Source: Myxococcales bacterium (GTDB lineage Bacteria > Myxococcota_A > UBA9042). Taken from it: a stretch of 64,000 nt of DNA. The stretch is taken from assembly GCA_947491025.1 (NCBI GenBank), contig CANLIC010000006.1:1-64000 (forward strand). Direction: 5' to 3'. The position numbers and the translations under genes are program-made. Of this stretch, positions 26,221 through 35,133 are shown one piece after another (positions within the stretch are counted from its first letter, which is position 1; every line of letters begins with the position of its first letter). The notes beneath the pieces are model-generated. The model was not told the origin of the DNA, did no database searches, and saw only the letters and a list, made by a program, of their open reading frames with translations.

Positions 26221-27404
26221 AGGCCCGCATCGGCTGGACCGCGCTCGCCCTCTCCCTGCTTGGCGCCTGGACCGCCGCGTGCAGCAGCGAGCCTGCGCCG
26301 CCTTGCGGAGGCCCCCGCGTGCTGTGCACGGTCGCCGGCGATGGCGAGGGCGCCCAGGGGACCCTCGGTGTGCCGATGGCGCAGGTGTCGCTCTACCAGC
26401 CGATGGATGTCAGCTTCGACGACGAGGGAATGGCCTACCTCGTCGATTGGAACAACCACCGCATCCTGCGCGTCGGCGCCGACGACCGCGTGGAGGCCTG
26501 GCTCGGCAATGGGGAGATCGGCGAGGGGCTCCCTATCGGCAAGGCGACGGAGGCCGCCATCTACCACCCGACAGACGTCGTTTTTCGGCCTGAGGGCGGC
26601 GCGTTCGTCGCGCTCTGGCACAACGATGTCGTGGTCAGCATCGACGTGCAGGGCGAGCTCAAGGGCGTGGTCGGCACAGGCGACGTGGGCTATGCGCCGG
26701 ACGGCGAGCTGGCGGCGACCGCCCCGGTCTACCTGCCGTCCAAGCTGGCGATGCGCCCAGATGGGCGGCTGTGTTTCAGCGAAGCCGGCAACCAGCGCGT
26801 CCGCTGCGTCGACGCCCTGGGTCGCCTCGAGACCTTGGTTGGACCTGCATCGGGGCCGGCCTGCGTCGCCGAGTCTTGCGTCGGCAAGCTGCGCCAACCC
26901 GGGTTTGGCGGCGACGGCGGACCAGCGGGGGCGGCGGCGCTGGCGATGCCCCACGGCAACTCGGCGGTGCCCTCGGGCGGCTTGGTTTTTCGGCCCGATG
27001 GCGCGCTGCTCCTCGCTGACACCCTCAACCACCGCGTGCGGCGCGTCGACGGCGGCGGCACGATCTCGACCGTGGCAGGGGGCGGCGACGGCAAGGCCTC
27101 CCAGCTCGGGGACGGCGGCCTGGCGACGGCGGCGACCTTGCTGCGGCCAAGCGACGTGGCGGTGGATGGCGCAGGCCGGCTCTACATCGCCGACACGTAT
27201 CACCACTGCGTGCGGCGGGTGGGCATCGACGGCGTGATCTCGACTGTCGCCGGCCGCTGCGGTCAGAGCGGTGACGCCGGCGACGGTGGCCCGGCGACCG
27301 CGGGGCTGCTGAACAAGCCCTATGGCATCGCCGTCGACGCCGCGCAGCGGCTGTGGATCGCCGACACCCTCAACCACAAGATCCGCCGGGTCGAGTTCGA
27401 CTAG
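26217..27404 (+). CDS. NHL-repeat beta-propeller lipoprotein
   Basis: A 395-residue lipoprotein beginning with GTG at 26217, overlapping the previous stop by four bases. Lipobox TAAC places the acylated Cys at 22. Six NHL repeats follow, with VDWNNHRILRV near residue 75, LADTLNHRVRRVD, YIADTYHHCVRRV and IADTLNHKIRRVEFD at the end. A small Cys loop (CVAESCVGK) sits between blades three and four, at the same place as the Cys insert of the minus-strand paralogue. It is the third NHL lipoprotein within 5 kb. Confidence 0.88.
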   Translation: MKARIGWTALALSLLGAWTAACSSEPAPPCGGPRVLCTVAGDGEGAQGTLGVPMAQVSLYQPMDVSFDDEGMAYLVDWNNHRILRVGADDRVEAWLGNGEIGEGLPIGKATEAAIYHPTDVVFRPEGGAFVALWHNDVVVSIDVQGELKGVVGTGDVGYAPDGELAATAPVYLPSKLAMRPDGRLCFSEAGNQRVRCVDALGRLETLVGPASGPACVAESCVGKLRQPGFGGDGGPAGAAALAMPHGNSAVPSGGLVFRPDGALLLADTLNHRVRRVDGGGTISTVAGGGDGKASQLGDGGLATAATLLRPSDVAVDGAGRLYIADTYHHCVRRVGIDGVISTVAGRCGQSGDAGDGGPATAGLLNKPYGIAVDAAQRLWIADTLNHKIRRVEFD

Positions 27405-27479
27405 CCCGGGCGCAGCGCCGAGGCGCCATGCGCCGCAGGCGGCCGTGCCCGCCACCTGCGAAGAACCGATGTCGAGGCG

Positions 27480-28457
27480 CTAGGCTGGCGTCCGGAGCGG
27501 CCCCATACCCTCGGCAGCGAGCCAGGCGAGCGCGTCCGCGGCAAAGCGCAACGGCTCGTCCTCCATCGGGCAGTGGCCGCTGCGGGGGTAGCGGACGAGG
27601 TGAGCGGCTGGCAAGGCGCGGGCCACGCCAGCGACGATCTTGGCGGGGATGACGCGGTCGCGGTCACCGCGCACGATCAGCGTCGGCTGATGGATGCGCC
27701 GCAGGCCGCCGTGGAGCTCCGCGAGGTCGCGGTTGTAGCTGCGGGCCACGGCGAGGGCGGCGGCGACAGCGCCTTCTGTGCGCAGCGGCGCCAGAAAGTG
27801 CTTCATGTAGTGGTCATCGATCGGCAGCTGCGCGTAGGCGGCGTGGCGCAGCCCGAGCTCGAGGCCATAGGGGACGCCAGGCAGGGCCAGCAGCGGCTCA
27901 AGGGCCGGGTGCTGCAGCGCCGCCAGCGCCGCCATCGGGTAGACGCCCGCGCCGGCCGGGTTGGCGAGCACGAGGCGATCGACGCGGCCGGGCTCCAGCA
28001 AGGCCAACTGCAGCGCCGTGGCGCCGCCGAGCGAACAGCCGATGACGTGGCAGCGCGCGATGGCCATGGCGTCGAGCCAGGCCCGAACGCGCACCGCCTG
28101 ATGACGCAAGCGCATCGGCGCGCCGATCGGCTTATCCGACCAGCCAAAACCGGGCAGGCAGAGGGCGTGGACGCGGTAGCGCTGGGCAAGCGGCTCGAGC
28201 ACGTCGCGCCAGCACCACGACGCTTGGACATAGCCGTGCAGCAGCAGCAGGTCGGGACCGGCGCCAAGGCTCACCGCGTGAAGCGCGAGGCGGCCGACAT
28301 CGGGATCGGCGATGAGCAGGCGGTGCCCGGCCGGGTGCCAGCTGGTGTCGCCCCCGATCGCGACCGGCGCGCCGCCGAGATCGCGACCGTCGGCGGAAGG
28401 CGCCGCGTGCAGTCGTGAAAAGACCCGCCGGCTCACCCCCACCGTCGAGGCCCCCAC
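27480..28457 (-). CDS. Alpha/beta-fold hydrolase
   Basis: A 325-residue alpha/beta hydrolase of the epoxide-hydrolase/lactonase-like group. The oxyanion loop is LLHGY at about 74-78, the nucleophile Ser lies in IGCSLGG (near 142), the acid is Asp in VRGDRDRVIP, and the His is in SGHCPMEDEP near the C-terminus, so the triad is complete. There is no clear signal peptide; residues 1-55 are an extra leader. Substrate unknown. It is convergent with the NHL gene and lies just downstream of a lipoprotein gene on the same strand. Confidence 0.85.
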   Translation of the reverse strand: MGASTVGVSRRVFSRLHAAPSADGRDLGGAPVAIGGDTSWHPAGHRLLIADPDVGRLALHAVSLGAGPDLLLLHGYVQASWCWRDVLEPLAQRYRVHALCLPGFGWSDKPIGAPMRLRHQAVRVRAWLDAMAIARCHVIGCSLGGATALQLALLEPGRVDRLVLANPAGAGVYPMAALAALQHPALEPLLALPGVPYGLELGLRHAAYAQLPIDDHYMKHFLAPLRTEGAVAAALAVARSYNRDLAELHGGLRRIHQPTLIVRGDRDRVIPAKIVAGVARALPAAHLVRYPRSGHCPMEDEPLRFAADALAWLAAEGMGPLRTPA

Positions 28458-28481
28458 CCGGTCTGGCCGCTGGCCGTCGAC

Positions 28482-29279
28482 TCAACCACCGCCACTGCCA
28501 CCGCCGCCGCCGTCGGCCTTGGCCGGCAAGGTGAAGCCGAAGTGGCCCTTCACGTCGACGTAGCGGTCGGGCTTGCTGCACATCTTGGCGTTCTCTGCGG
28601 CGTCACAGGGCGTCGCGGCCGTGGCCCCGGCCTGCGGGTAGTAGGCCTGCAGCCGGCCCTGAAAGCTGCCGGCGATGGTGCCACCGGTCACGTTGGCGTA
28701 CTTGTCGAGCACGACGCTGCCGGTGAGCCCTGCACAATTCGAACGGAATTGCGTGTTCTTGAAGAAGATTCTGATCTCAGGCGGCTGACAAGAGAATGGG
28801 TAGGGGCCGGCCTTGTCGGTGTGGACCGGGTTGACGGTGGAGCCGACGACCAGACCGAAATTGAAGCTGATCTCGATCTGGCTGTCGACCGTGCCGCCTT
28901 TGCCGTCATCGAGCTTGAGCGTCATGGTGTCTGCGACCGCAAACCCTACCTCGCCGTGGACGTAGTGGGTCGAGCCGAAGCTGAATGCGGTCGGGATCTC
29001 GTAGAGGTCGCGGTCGAGATCGAGGTCGATGCCGCCGGCCTGGCCGCCGACAAAGTCGAGCGTGATGCTGTAGCCCTGCGACCAGCCGCCGACTGTGGCG
29101 CTGTCAACGCCGCCGCCGCCGCTGTCGGCGACGTCGGCCGCGCTGGCGGTGTCTGGAGCCGTCGAGGGTGCGGGATCGCTGCAGGCGATGAGCCATGCGG
29201 CGAGCAAGACGGGTCCGCTGCGGCGGACCTGCTGGCGTGAGCGGCGTGCGCGCCGCGGGCTGAGGGCTGTCTGCGTCAT
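28482..29279 (-). CDS. Lipoprotein of unknown function
   Basis: A 265-residue predicted lipoprotein: Arg-rich N-region, hydrophobic segment 24-33 and lipobox WLIAC (Cys33), then an Asp/Ser/Gly linker. The body (70-255) is beta-rich with the segments YSITLDFVGGQAGG, IEISFNFGLVVGS and two Cys pairs, ending in a poly-Gly tail. I do not recognise the family. The stop is 24 bases from the start of the downstream hydrolase gene, so they may be co-transcribed. Confidence 0.75.
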   Translation of the reverse strand: MTQTALSPRRARRSRQQVRRSGPVLLAAWLIACSDPAPSTAPDTASAADVADSGGGGVDSATVGGWSQGYSITLDFVGGQAGGIDLDLDRDLYEIPTAFSFGSTHYVHGEVGFAVADTMTLKLDDGKGGTVDSQIEISFNFGLVVGSTVNPVHTDKAGPYPFSCQPPEIRIFFKNTQFRSNCAGLTGSVVLDKYANVTGGTIAGSFQGRLQAYYPQAGATAATPCDAAENAKMCSKPDRYVDVKGHFGFTLPAKADGGGGGSGGG

Positions 29280-29464
29280 AGCGCCTCCGCGGCGGCGCGG
29301 CCAAGGCGCGGCGCGTCGCCTCTCTTAGGCTACGCAATTGCAGGCGCGGGCGGAAGGCATGGCGGGCGGCCCGCGGTCCAAGGCGAGTCGGCGGGCCGCG
29401 CCACAGCCAGCTTCGGCTCAGGGCGCCCGTTGACCGGCAGCAGGGCCGCTGCGATCGTCGGGCG

Positions 29465-30577
29465 ATGTCGACCGAGCCCGACAAACTGGCCGAGCCCGCG
29501 CCGACACCGACGCGCCTGCCTTGGATGGCGCGCGCGGGGCGGGCATTGGCGCTGGTGGCCGGGCTGTACGGCCTGCAGAGCGCCGTCGCCGTAGTGCCTG
29601 CGGGCGGCAGCGCCGTGCGGCTGCGCCTGGGCCAGACGCCGGCGCGGGTCGGCCCGGGCCTCGTGTGGCTGCTGCCCTTTGGCATCGACCGCTTGCGTGA
29701 CACCGCGCCGATGGCGTCACAGCGTGAGGAGCTCGGCTTTCGCAGCCAGCCGGCGGCGGCGCGCGCACACCGCGAGGCCGCGCTCGAGGACGAAGCCTGG
29801 CAGCTGACGGCCGACGGGCTGTTGCTCGAGGCGCGCTGGACGGTGCTGTGGCGACCTGCCGCCAGCCTCGCGCCGCAGTCAGCGGAGCAGCAACGGCTGC
29901 GCGTGCGCGACGCGGCCGAGGCGGCGATGTCGGGGTTGGCCGGTCAGCGGCGGCTGTGGGCGCTGCTCGACGCCGACCGCGCCGCCCTCGAACGCGACCT
30001 GCTCGCGGAGACCTTGGCCGTGCTGCGCGAGCCACTGGTGGCTGGGCGCGGCGCGGCGACGACGGCAAAGGGCGCGACGACAGACGACGACGAGGCCATG
30101 CCATCCATCACGCAGGTGCAGGTCATCTCGCTGCGGCCCGCGGCGCCGGCCGACGCCGTTTGGCAGGCGGCGCTGCGGGCGCGACGCGAGGCGGCCGGTA
30201 GCCTCGCCGCCGAGGGGGCGTGGCAGGCGACGCGGGCGCAGCGACGGGCCGACGCCGAAACCGCCGCCGAGGTGAGGCGGAAAGGCGCCCGGGCTGACGC
30301 CGAGGCGATGCGGACACGGGCGCGCGCGGACGCCGAGACATTCGCGCTGCTGGTGCCGACGCTGCGGGCGGCGCCGGAGGCGTCAGAGCGGGCGCTCATC
30401 AGTGGGTTCTGGACGCGGATGGTGGCGCGGGCCCGCGCGGTCCACCTCGTCGACGGCGCCCTGGCGGTGGCTGGGCCACCCGACGCGGCGGCCTGCGTGC
30501 TGCCCGCAGCAGCGACGGTCCTCTTTGCGTCGCCACCCCCCAGCGCGAACCCCGTCGCGGCCGAGGGGTCGCGATGA
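29465..30577 (+). CDS. SPFH/band 7 protein, HflK-like
   Basis: A 370-residue membrane-anchored SPFH protein. One hydrophobic helix (about 25-43) is followed by the band 7 start VVPAGGSAVRLRLGQ and PGLVWLLPFGIDRL, typical of HflK, then DEAWQLTADGLLLEARWTVLWR. The C-terminal half is a long Ala/Arg/Glu coiled coil (about 235-320). HflK and HflC form a large cage around FtsH in the inner membrane. No FtsH gene is present here, and the sequence is far from canonical HflK, so a different client is possible. The stop overlaps the next start (ATGA). Confidence 0.8.
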   Translation: MSTEPDKLAEPAPTPTRLPWMARAGRALALVAGLYGLQSAVAVVPAGGSAVRLRLGQTPARVGPGLVWLLPFGIDRLRDTAPMASQREELGFRSQPAAARAHREAALEDEAWQLTADGLLLEARWTVLWRPAASLAPQSAEQQRLRVRDAAEAAMSGLAGQRRLWALLDADRAALERDLLAETLAVLREPLVAGRGAATTAKGATTDDDEAMPSITQVQVISLRPAAPADAVWQAALRARREAAGSLAAEGAWQATRAQRRADAETAAEVRRKGARADAEAMRTRARADAETFALLVPTLRAAPEASERALISGFWTRMVARARAVHLVDGALAVAGPPDAAACVLPAAATVLFASPPPSANPVAAEGSR

Positions 30578-31593
30578 GGCAGCGCGCCCGCCAGCTGTGG
30601 CTGCTCGGCGCACTCGGCGCGCTCGGCCTGGCTTGGCGCTGTGTCGCCGTCGTCGATGCCGGCGAGGCGGGCCTCATCGTCGGCCCAGGCGCCGCCGTCG
30701 CCGCCGTGGTGGAGACGCCAGGGCTGGTCATCGTGTGGCCATGGCAGCGCGTCGTCGCCGTCCCGGAGGGCGGGCAGCGCTTGGAGCTGCGCGGTCTCGA
30801 AGTGCAGAGCGGCGACGGCCTGCCGCTGCGGGTCGATGTACGGGTCCAGCTGCGGTTCGACCTCGCCGGCGGCGCCGCGCTGGCGGCGGACGGCGAGCTA
30901 CGGCAGCGGGCACGCCTGTTATCGCTGCTCGCCGCAGCGACCCAGGCCGAGGTGTCCCGCGTCGCTGCCTGGCCCGCGGCGCCGCTTGCTGCTGAGCTGC
31001 CGAGCGCAGCCGACGCCGGCGCGAAGGCCGCGAACACGCGCCGCGACGGGCTGCTGGGGCTCGGCCGCCGCGCCTTGGAGCGGGCCATTGCGGCGCGTTG
31101 GCTCGCGGCGGCCGGCGGCGAGGGCGTCGGCGCGGCGGCGGTCGCCCTGGCACGGCTGCGCCCGAGCGGCGATGCCGAGGGCGTCGCAGTCAGCGGAACG
31201 ATCGCGGCCTGCCGGGCAGAGGCGACGGCGGCCCGGGGGCGCGGCGAGCGACGGCGTCTCCTGCACGAGGCCGAGGCCGCAGCCGAGGTGGCGGCGATCG
31301 CGCAAGAGGCTGAAGCCGAGGCCGAAGCGCTGCTGGCAGCTGCCGAAGCCGACGCGCTGCAGATCGGCCAGGCGGCACGGGGTGAAGCGCCTGCTTCCTA
31401 CGATCTGTGGCGGGCGGCGCTGACAGTCGAGCGGGCGTTGGCGACGGGCGGCGGTGCCCTGGAGCTTTGGCTCGGCCGCCACAACGGCGCGTGGGCGCCG
31501 CTTTGGCCGACGGGTCCCGTGTCCGCGCCTGCGGGCGGGGGGAGTCGAAAGCCGGTGGCGGGCGGCGCGCCGACGAGGGAGGGCGAGCGATGA
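30574..31593 (+). CDS. SPFH/band 7 protein, HflC-like
   Basis: A 339-residue partner of the preceding gene, joined by an ATGA overlap. A hydrophobic helix at 8-28 is followed by VVDAGEAGLIVGPGA and TPGLVIVWPWQRVVAVPEGGQRLEL, matching the HflC band 7 opening, then LEVQSGDGLPLRVDVRVQLRF. The C-terminal part (200-300) is a strongly charged Ala/Glu coiled coil. Two unlike SPFH chains encoded together imply a hetero-oligomeric ring at the membrane. Its stop overlaps the WGR gene by four bases. Confidence 0.8.
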   Translation: MRQRARQLWLLGALGALGLAWRCVAVVDAGEAGLIVGPGAAVAAVVETPGLVIVWPWQRVVAVPEGGQRLELRGLEVQSGDGLPLRVDVRVQLRFDLAGGAALAADGELRQRARLLSLLAAATQAEVSRVAAWPAAPLAAELPSAADAGAKAANTRRDGLLGLGRRALERAIAARWLAAAGGEGVGAAAVALARLRPSGDAEGVAVSGTIAACRAEATAARGRGERRRLLHEAEAAAEVAAIAQEAEAEAEALLAAAEADALQIGQAARGEAPASYDLWRAALTVERALATGGGALELWLGRHNGAWAPLWPTGPVSAPAGGGSRKPVAGGAPTREGER

Positions 31594-31817
31594 GCGAGGG
31601 CGGATGGCGACGCTTTGAGCGCGAGGAGGAGGGGGTGCGCCGGCACTGGCTCATCTCCTGCCGCGGTCGCGCGGTTGAGCTGGTGTGGGGAGCGCTGGGC
31701 GGAACGCCGAGCCGGCTGATCAAGGAATTGCCGAGCGATGGCAAGGCCAAGGCCGAAGCGGAGCGCCTGATTCGACAGCGCCTCGGCATGGGCTACGTCG
31801 AGGTCGCAGCGGGCTGA
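31590..31817 (+). CDS. Small WGR-like domain protein
   Basis: A 75-residue protein beginning with ATG at 31590, overlapping the preceding stop (ATGA). Nearly all of it fits a WGR fold: FEREEEGVRRHWLISCRG, then VELVWGALGG, a KELPSDGKAKAEAERLI helix and GMGYVEV. The signature Trp-Gly-Arg is Trp-Gly-Ala here. WGR domains occur in PARPs and in bacterial kinases or MolR-type regulators and can bind nucleic acid. Coupling to two SPFH proteins suggests it works with that membrane complex. Confidence 0.7.
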   Translation: MSEGGWRRFEREEEGVRRHWLISCRGRAVELVWGALGGTPSRLIKELPSDGKAKAEAERLIRQRLGMGYVEVAAG

Positions 31818-32097
31818 GGGCGCACGGGCCCCGGCCGCCAGGACCTCGCGCGCCACCGCGGCTCGCCCCGGACGTCCGGCGGCGGCAACGCAGAATCGCT
31901 TCGCGGCGGATTTTGGCCTTCGCGACCGGCACCAAGAGCGGACACCGGCCGGTTGGGTCCATCACGCCACGGACGCCCAGTTCGACGTTCTATGGTGGGC
32001 ACCGCGTTGACATCAACCGCGCAATGGGGTGAGGCTCCGCGCCCCGTCCAGGAATTGGGCGACCTCCCGCGCACAACGCGCCCAAGAGAGTAGGAAC
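31818..32097 (+). promoter_or_regulatory. Leader region of oleA with a -35-like box
   Basis: 280 bases precede oleA. A perfect TTGACA is found at 32007-32012; no good -10 box lies 16-18 bases further on (the sequence there is TGAGGC), so a sigma-70 promoter is only suggested. The ribosome site AGAGAGTAGGA lies just before the ATG at 32098. No gene is visible in the gap. Confidence 0.3.
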
Positions 32098-33117
32098 ATG
32101 CGCTTCGGCAACGTTGCCATCGCCAGCATGGCGCACCTGGAGGCGCCACACCGGCTGACCTCGGCCGAGATCGACATCCGGCTCCACGACACGATGGCGC
32201 GGCTCGGCATGCGGGCGGGCCTGCTGGAGGGGCTGTCGGGCATCGTGGCGCGTCGGTTCTGGGACGAAGGGACGATGCCATCGGACGTCGCTGCCAAAGC
32301 AGCGGAGTTGGCCCTCTACCGCGCCGACCTGCCGCGCGACCGCATCGGGGTCTGCGTCAACACCAGCGTCTGCCGCGACTGGATCGAGCCATCGACGGCT
32401 TGCATCGTCCACGGCAAGCTCGGGCTCCCGCCGACGGCGATGAATTTCGACATGGGCAACGCGTGCCTGGCGTTCATGAACGGCATGGACGTCGTGGCGG
32501 CCATGGTCGAGCGCGGCGCCGTCGACTACGGCCTGATCGTCGACGGCGAGAGCAGCCGACACGTCATCGAAAGCACGATCGCCCGGCTCAATCGGCCCGA
32601 GTCGACGGAGCGGGACTTTCGAAATCAGTTCGCGGCCTTGACCCTTGGATCGGGCGCCGCGGCGATGATCCTGTGCCGGGCAGATCGCCACCCCGACGCG
32701 CCGCGCTACCTCGGCAGCACGACGCGGGCAGCGACGGAGTTCAGTCACCTCTGCCGCGGCCAGAACGACTACATGGAGACCGACACCCGCACCCTGCTCG
32801 AGCAGGGGCTGCTGCTGGCCCAGCGCACCTGGCAGGCGGCGGTCGAAGAGCGCCAGGATTGGCGCGCAGAGGCGATGGACGAGCTGATCATCCACCAGGT
32901 GAGCAGCGTCCACACCGAGATGCTCGCCGAGCTCCTCGGCCTCGACCTGCAGAAGGTGCTCAGGGTCTACCCAGAGCACGGCAACATCGGCCCGGCTGGC
33001 GTCCCCTTTGTGCTGAGCAAGTCCCTGGAAGAGGGTCGCATCGCCAAGGGCGCGCGGGTGGCGCTGATGGGCATCGGCTCGGGGCTGAACTGCTCGATGG
33101 GCGAGGTCCAGTTTTGA
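32098..33117 (+). CDS. oleA: OleA, long-chain acyl-CoA condensing thiolase
   Basis: A 339-residue thiolase-superfamily enzyme. OleA joins two fatty acyl-CoA molecules head to head to give a beta-keto acid, the first step of long-chain olefin synthesis. The catalytic triad is complete: Cys123 in GNACLAF, His266 in IIHQVSS and Asn296 in EHGNIGPAG. The Glu typical of OleA, which distinguishes it from FabH, is Glu97 in RDWIEPS. I chose ATG 32098 with its AG-rich ribosome site over the upstream ATG at 32029. It heads an oleA-B-(tcdA antisense)-C-D cluster, which makes the assignment firm. Confidence 0.95.
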   Translation: MRFGNVAIASMAHLEAPHRLTSAEIDIRLHDTMARLGMRAGLLEGLSGIVARRFWDEGTMPSDVAAKAAELALYRADLPRDRIGVCVNTSVCRDWIEPSTACIVHGKLGLPPTAMNFDMGNACLAFMNGMDVVAAMVERGAVDYGLIVDGESSRHVIESTIARLNRPESTERDFRNQFAALTLGSGAAAMILCRADRHPDAPRYLGSTTRAATEFSHLCRGQNDYMETDTRTLLEQGLLLAQRTWQAAVEERQDWRAEAMDELIIHQVSSVHTEMLAELLGLDLQKVLRVYPEHGNIGPAGVPFVLSKSLEEGRIAKGARVALMGIGSGLNCSMGEVQF

Positions 33118-33213
33118 GCGCGCGGCCCGCGACGGTTGAATGCCAGGCCCACAGCGCGACCGGTGGCGCGGAGGGCCGAGGCGCGCTGCCAACGGTGCGG
33201 CGTGGCGGCGGCC

Positions 33214-34122
33214 ATGGCTGAGGCGTGGCGCGCGCTGTACCCGTTCGAGGGGCGCCGGCTATCGGTGGCTGGGCAATCGATGCACGTCGTGGACGTCGGC
33301 CCGGACACGGGGCTCAGCCAGGGCACGGTCGTGATGCTGCACGGCAACCCGACGTGGTCGTTCTATTACCGCGACCTCATCGCCGCGCTGCGCCCCACGC
33401 ACCGCTGCATCGCGCCGGACTGGATCGGCTGCGGCCTCAGCGACAAGCCAGCTGCGGACGCCTACCCGTACACGTTGCAGAGCCGCGTCGACGAGCTCGA
33501 TGCGGTGATGGCGGCGCTGTGCCCCGAGGGGCCGCTGACGCTGGTGGTGCACGACTGGGGCGGCATGATCGGCATGGGTTGGGCGCATACCCACGCCGAG
33601 CGGGTGCGGCGCCTGGTCATCTTGAACACCGGCGCCTTCCCGCTGCCTGCGGACAAGACGTTCCCGTGGCCGCTGGCGTTGACCCGCACCGGCCTCGGCG
33701 CTCAGTTGGTGCTGCGACTCAACGCTTTCTCGGCCGTGGCAGCGCGCGTCGCCTTTCGCCGGCCGGTGCCTGAGGCCGTGCGGGCGGGCTTTGTCGCGCC
33801 CTACGACAGCCCTGCCCACCGCGTCGCGACGCTGCGCTTCGTGCAGGATATCCCGCTGCGGCCGAGCGATCCGGGTCACGATCTGGTCGCCGCAACTGGC
33901 GCTTCCTTGCGGCGTCAGCACGGCGACAAGCCGACGCTCATCTGCTGGGGCGCCAAAGACTTCGTCTTTGATGATGCATTTTTGCGCGTCTGGCAGCGCG
34001 AGCTCCCGAGCGCCGAGGTGCATCGTTTCGCCGACGCTGGCCACTACGTCCTGCAGGACGAGGCCGAGGCGATCACGGCCCACGTGCAGCGGTTTTTCGC
34101 CGCCAACCCCGTCGACGCCTAG
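33214..34122 (+). CDS. oleB: OleB, beta-lactone decarboxylase
   Basis: A 302-residue alpha/beta hydrolase of the haloalkane-dehalogenase type. OleB removes CO2 from the beta-lactone made by OleC to give the final cis-olefin. Motifs are HGNPTWSFYYRD at 43-54, the nucleophile Asp114 in VVHDWGG, Asp249 in WGAKDF and His277 in DAGHYVLQDE. The ATG at 33214 is chosen by family length; a TTG at 33136 would add 26 residues. The 3-prime end overlaps by four bases the end of the convergent tcdA gene. Confidence 0.93.
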   Translation: MAEAWRALYPFEGRRLSVAGQSMHVVDVGPDTGLSQGTVVMLHGNPTWSFYYRDLIAALRPTHRCIAPDWIGCGLSDKPAADAYPYTLQSRVDELDAVMAALCPEGPLTLVVHDWGGMIGMGWAHTHAERVRRLVILNTGAFPLPADKTFPWPLALTRTGLGAQLVLRLNAFSAVAARVAFRRPVPEAVRAGFVAPYDSPAHRVATLRFVQDIPLRPSDPGHDLVAATGASLRRQHGDKPTLICWGAKDFVFDDAFLRVWQRELPSAEVHRFADAGHYVLQDEAEAITAHVQRFFAANPVDA

Positions 34123-35003
34123 CCGATTTCTCCGGGCGCCCCTCCGGTCTTCGCCCCCGGCCCGATCCTCCCTGAGGCTTGAGCCAGCAGCTGCTCGACA
34201 GCCAGCGCCGCGAGCGCAAAGCCAAAGCTCCCGGTGACCATGGTCGCCGCGCCAAACCCCTCGGCGCAGTCCAGCCGGCGCGAGCGACCGCCCGCCGGGG
34301 GCACAGTGCTCACGCAGCCTTGACCATCCGGCCAGCGCTGGGGCTCGACGGACCAGACGGCGGGCAATCCCCACGGGCCGGCGCCGAGCGAAGGCTCGCG
34401 CACGCGCAGGGCCCGTCGCAGACCGCGAAGCAGGCCGTCGCCGCCGCTCTCCGCGAGGTCGCCACGACGCAGCGCCAGCGGATCGATGCGGCCGCCGGCG
34501 CCGCCGCAGACGACCAGCGCCATGCCGCGTTCGCGGCAGCGGACGACCAGCTCGACCTTGGCGCGCGGCGAGTCGATGGCATCGACCACGACGTCGGGGC
34601 GACGATCGAGCAGCTCAGCGGCCGAACTCGCGGTGAAGAAGTCGACCACGGCTTCGACCTGGCAGCCGGGATCGATCGCATGCACACGCTCGGCGAGCAC
34701 TTCGGCCTTGGACCGACCGACGGTGGTGGTCAAGGTGTGCAGCTGCCGGTTGGTGTTGCCCAGGCAGATCTCGTCGAGGTCGACGAGCGTCAGACGGCCA
34801 ACGCCGCTGCGCGCCAGCGCTTCGACGGTCCAACTGCCGACGCCGCCGAGGCCGACGACCATGACGTGGCTGGCTTGCAGGCGCTGCAGACCCTCGTCGC
34901 CGTAGAGCCGGCCGATGCCGTCATAGCGGCCCGGCGCTGGCAAAGCGCTTGGCGCTTCCGGGGTGGCGTCCAGGCCCGCCTCGCTCGCACCGTCATGCAC
35001 CAT
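34119..35003 (-). CDS. tcdA: tRNA threonylcarbamoyladenosine dehydratase-like, TcdA (ThiF/E1 family)
   Basis: A 294-residue E1-like ATP-using enzyme. TcdA activates and cyclises the t6A37 base of tRNA to ct6A. Sequence signs: YGDEGLQRLQASHVMVVGLGGVGSW with the nucleotide loop GLGGVGS near 51-57, LVDLDEICLGNTNRQ near 73-87, VDAIDSPRAK, and a C-terminal half with CAEGFGAATMVTGSFGFALA. It is on the opposite strand inside the ole cluster, between oleB and oleC, so it does not belong to their transcript and may hinder read-through. The ThiF family also includes other adenylating enzymes, but the TcdA pattern is clear. Confidence 0.9.
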   Translation of the reverse strand: MVHDGASEAGLDATPEAPSALPAPGRYDGIGRLYGDEGLQRLQASHVMVVGLGGVGSWTVEALARSGVGRLTLVDLDEICLGNTNRQLHTLTTTVGRSKAEVLAERVHAIDPGCQVEAVVDFFTASSAAELLDRRPDVVVDAIDSPRAKVELVVRCRERGMALVVCGGAGGRIDPLALRRGDLAESGGDGLLRGLRRALRVREPSLGAGPWGLPAVWSVEPQRWPDGQGCVSTVPPAGGRSRRLDCAEGFGAATMVTGSFGFALAALAVEQLLAQASGRIGPGAKTGGAPGEIG

Positions 35004-35133
35004 CAGGCCTCACCCTCACGCGGCAGTTGGCGGCCGCACCCCGCATTGACCGCGCCGCCGTCGTCTGCAAGCGTGCGGCCCACCGCCGACGCCGATGGTG
35101 GCGCCTCCCGGCTCCCGCGTCGAGGGAGTGAGC

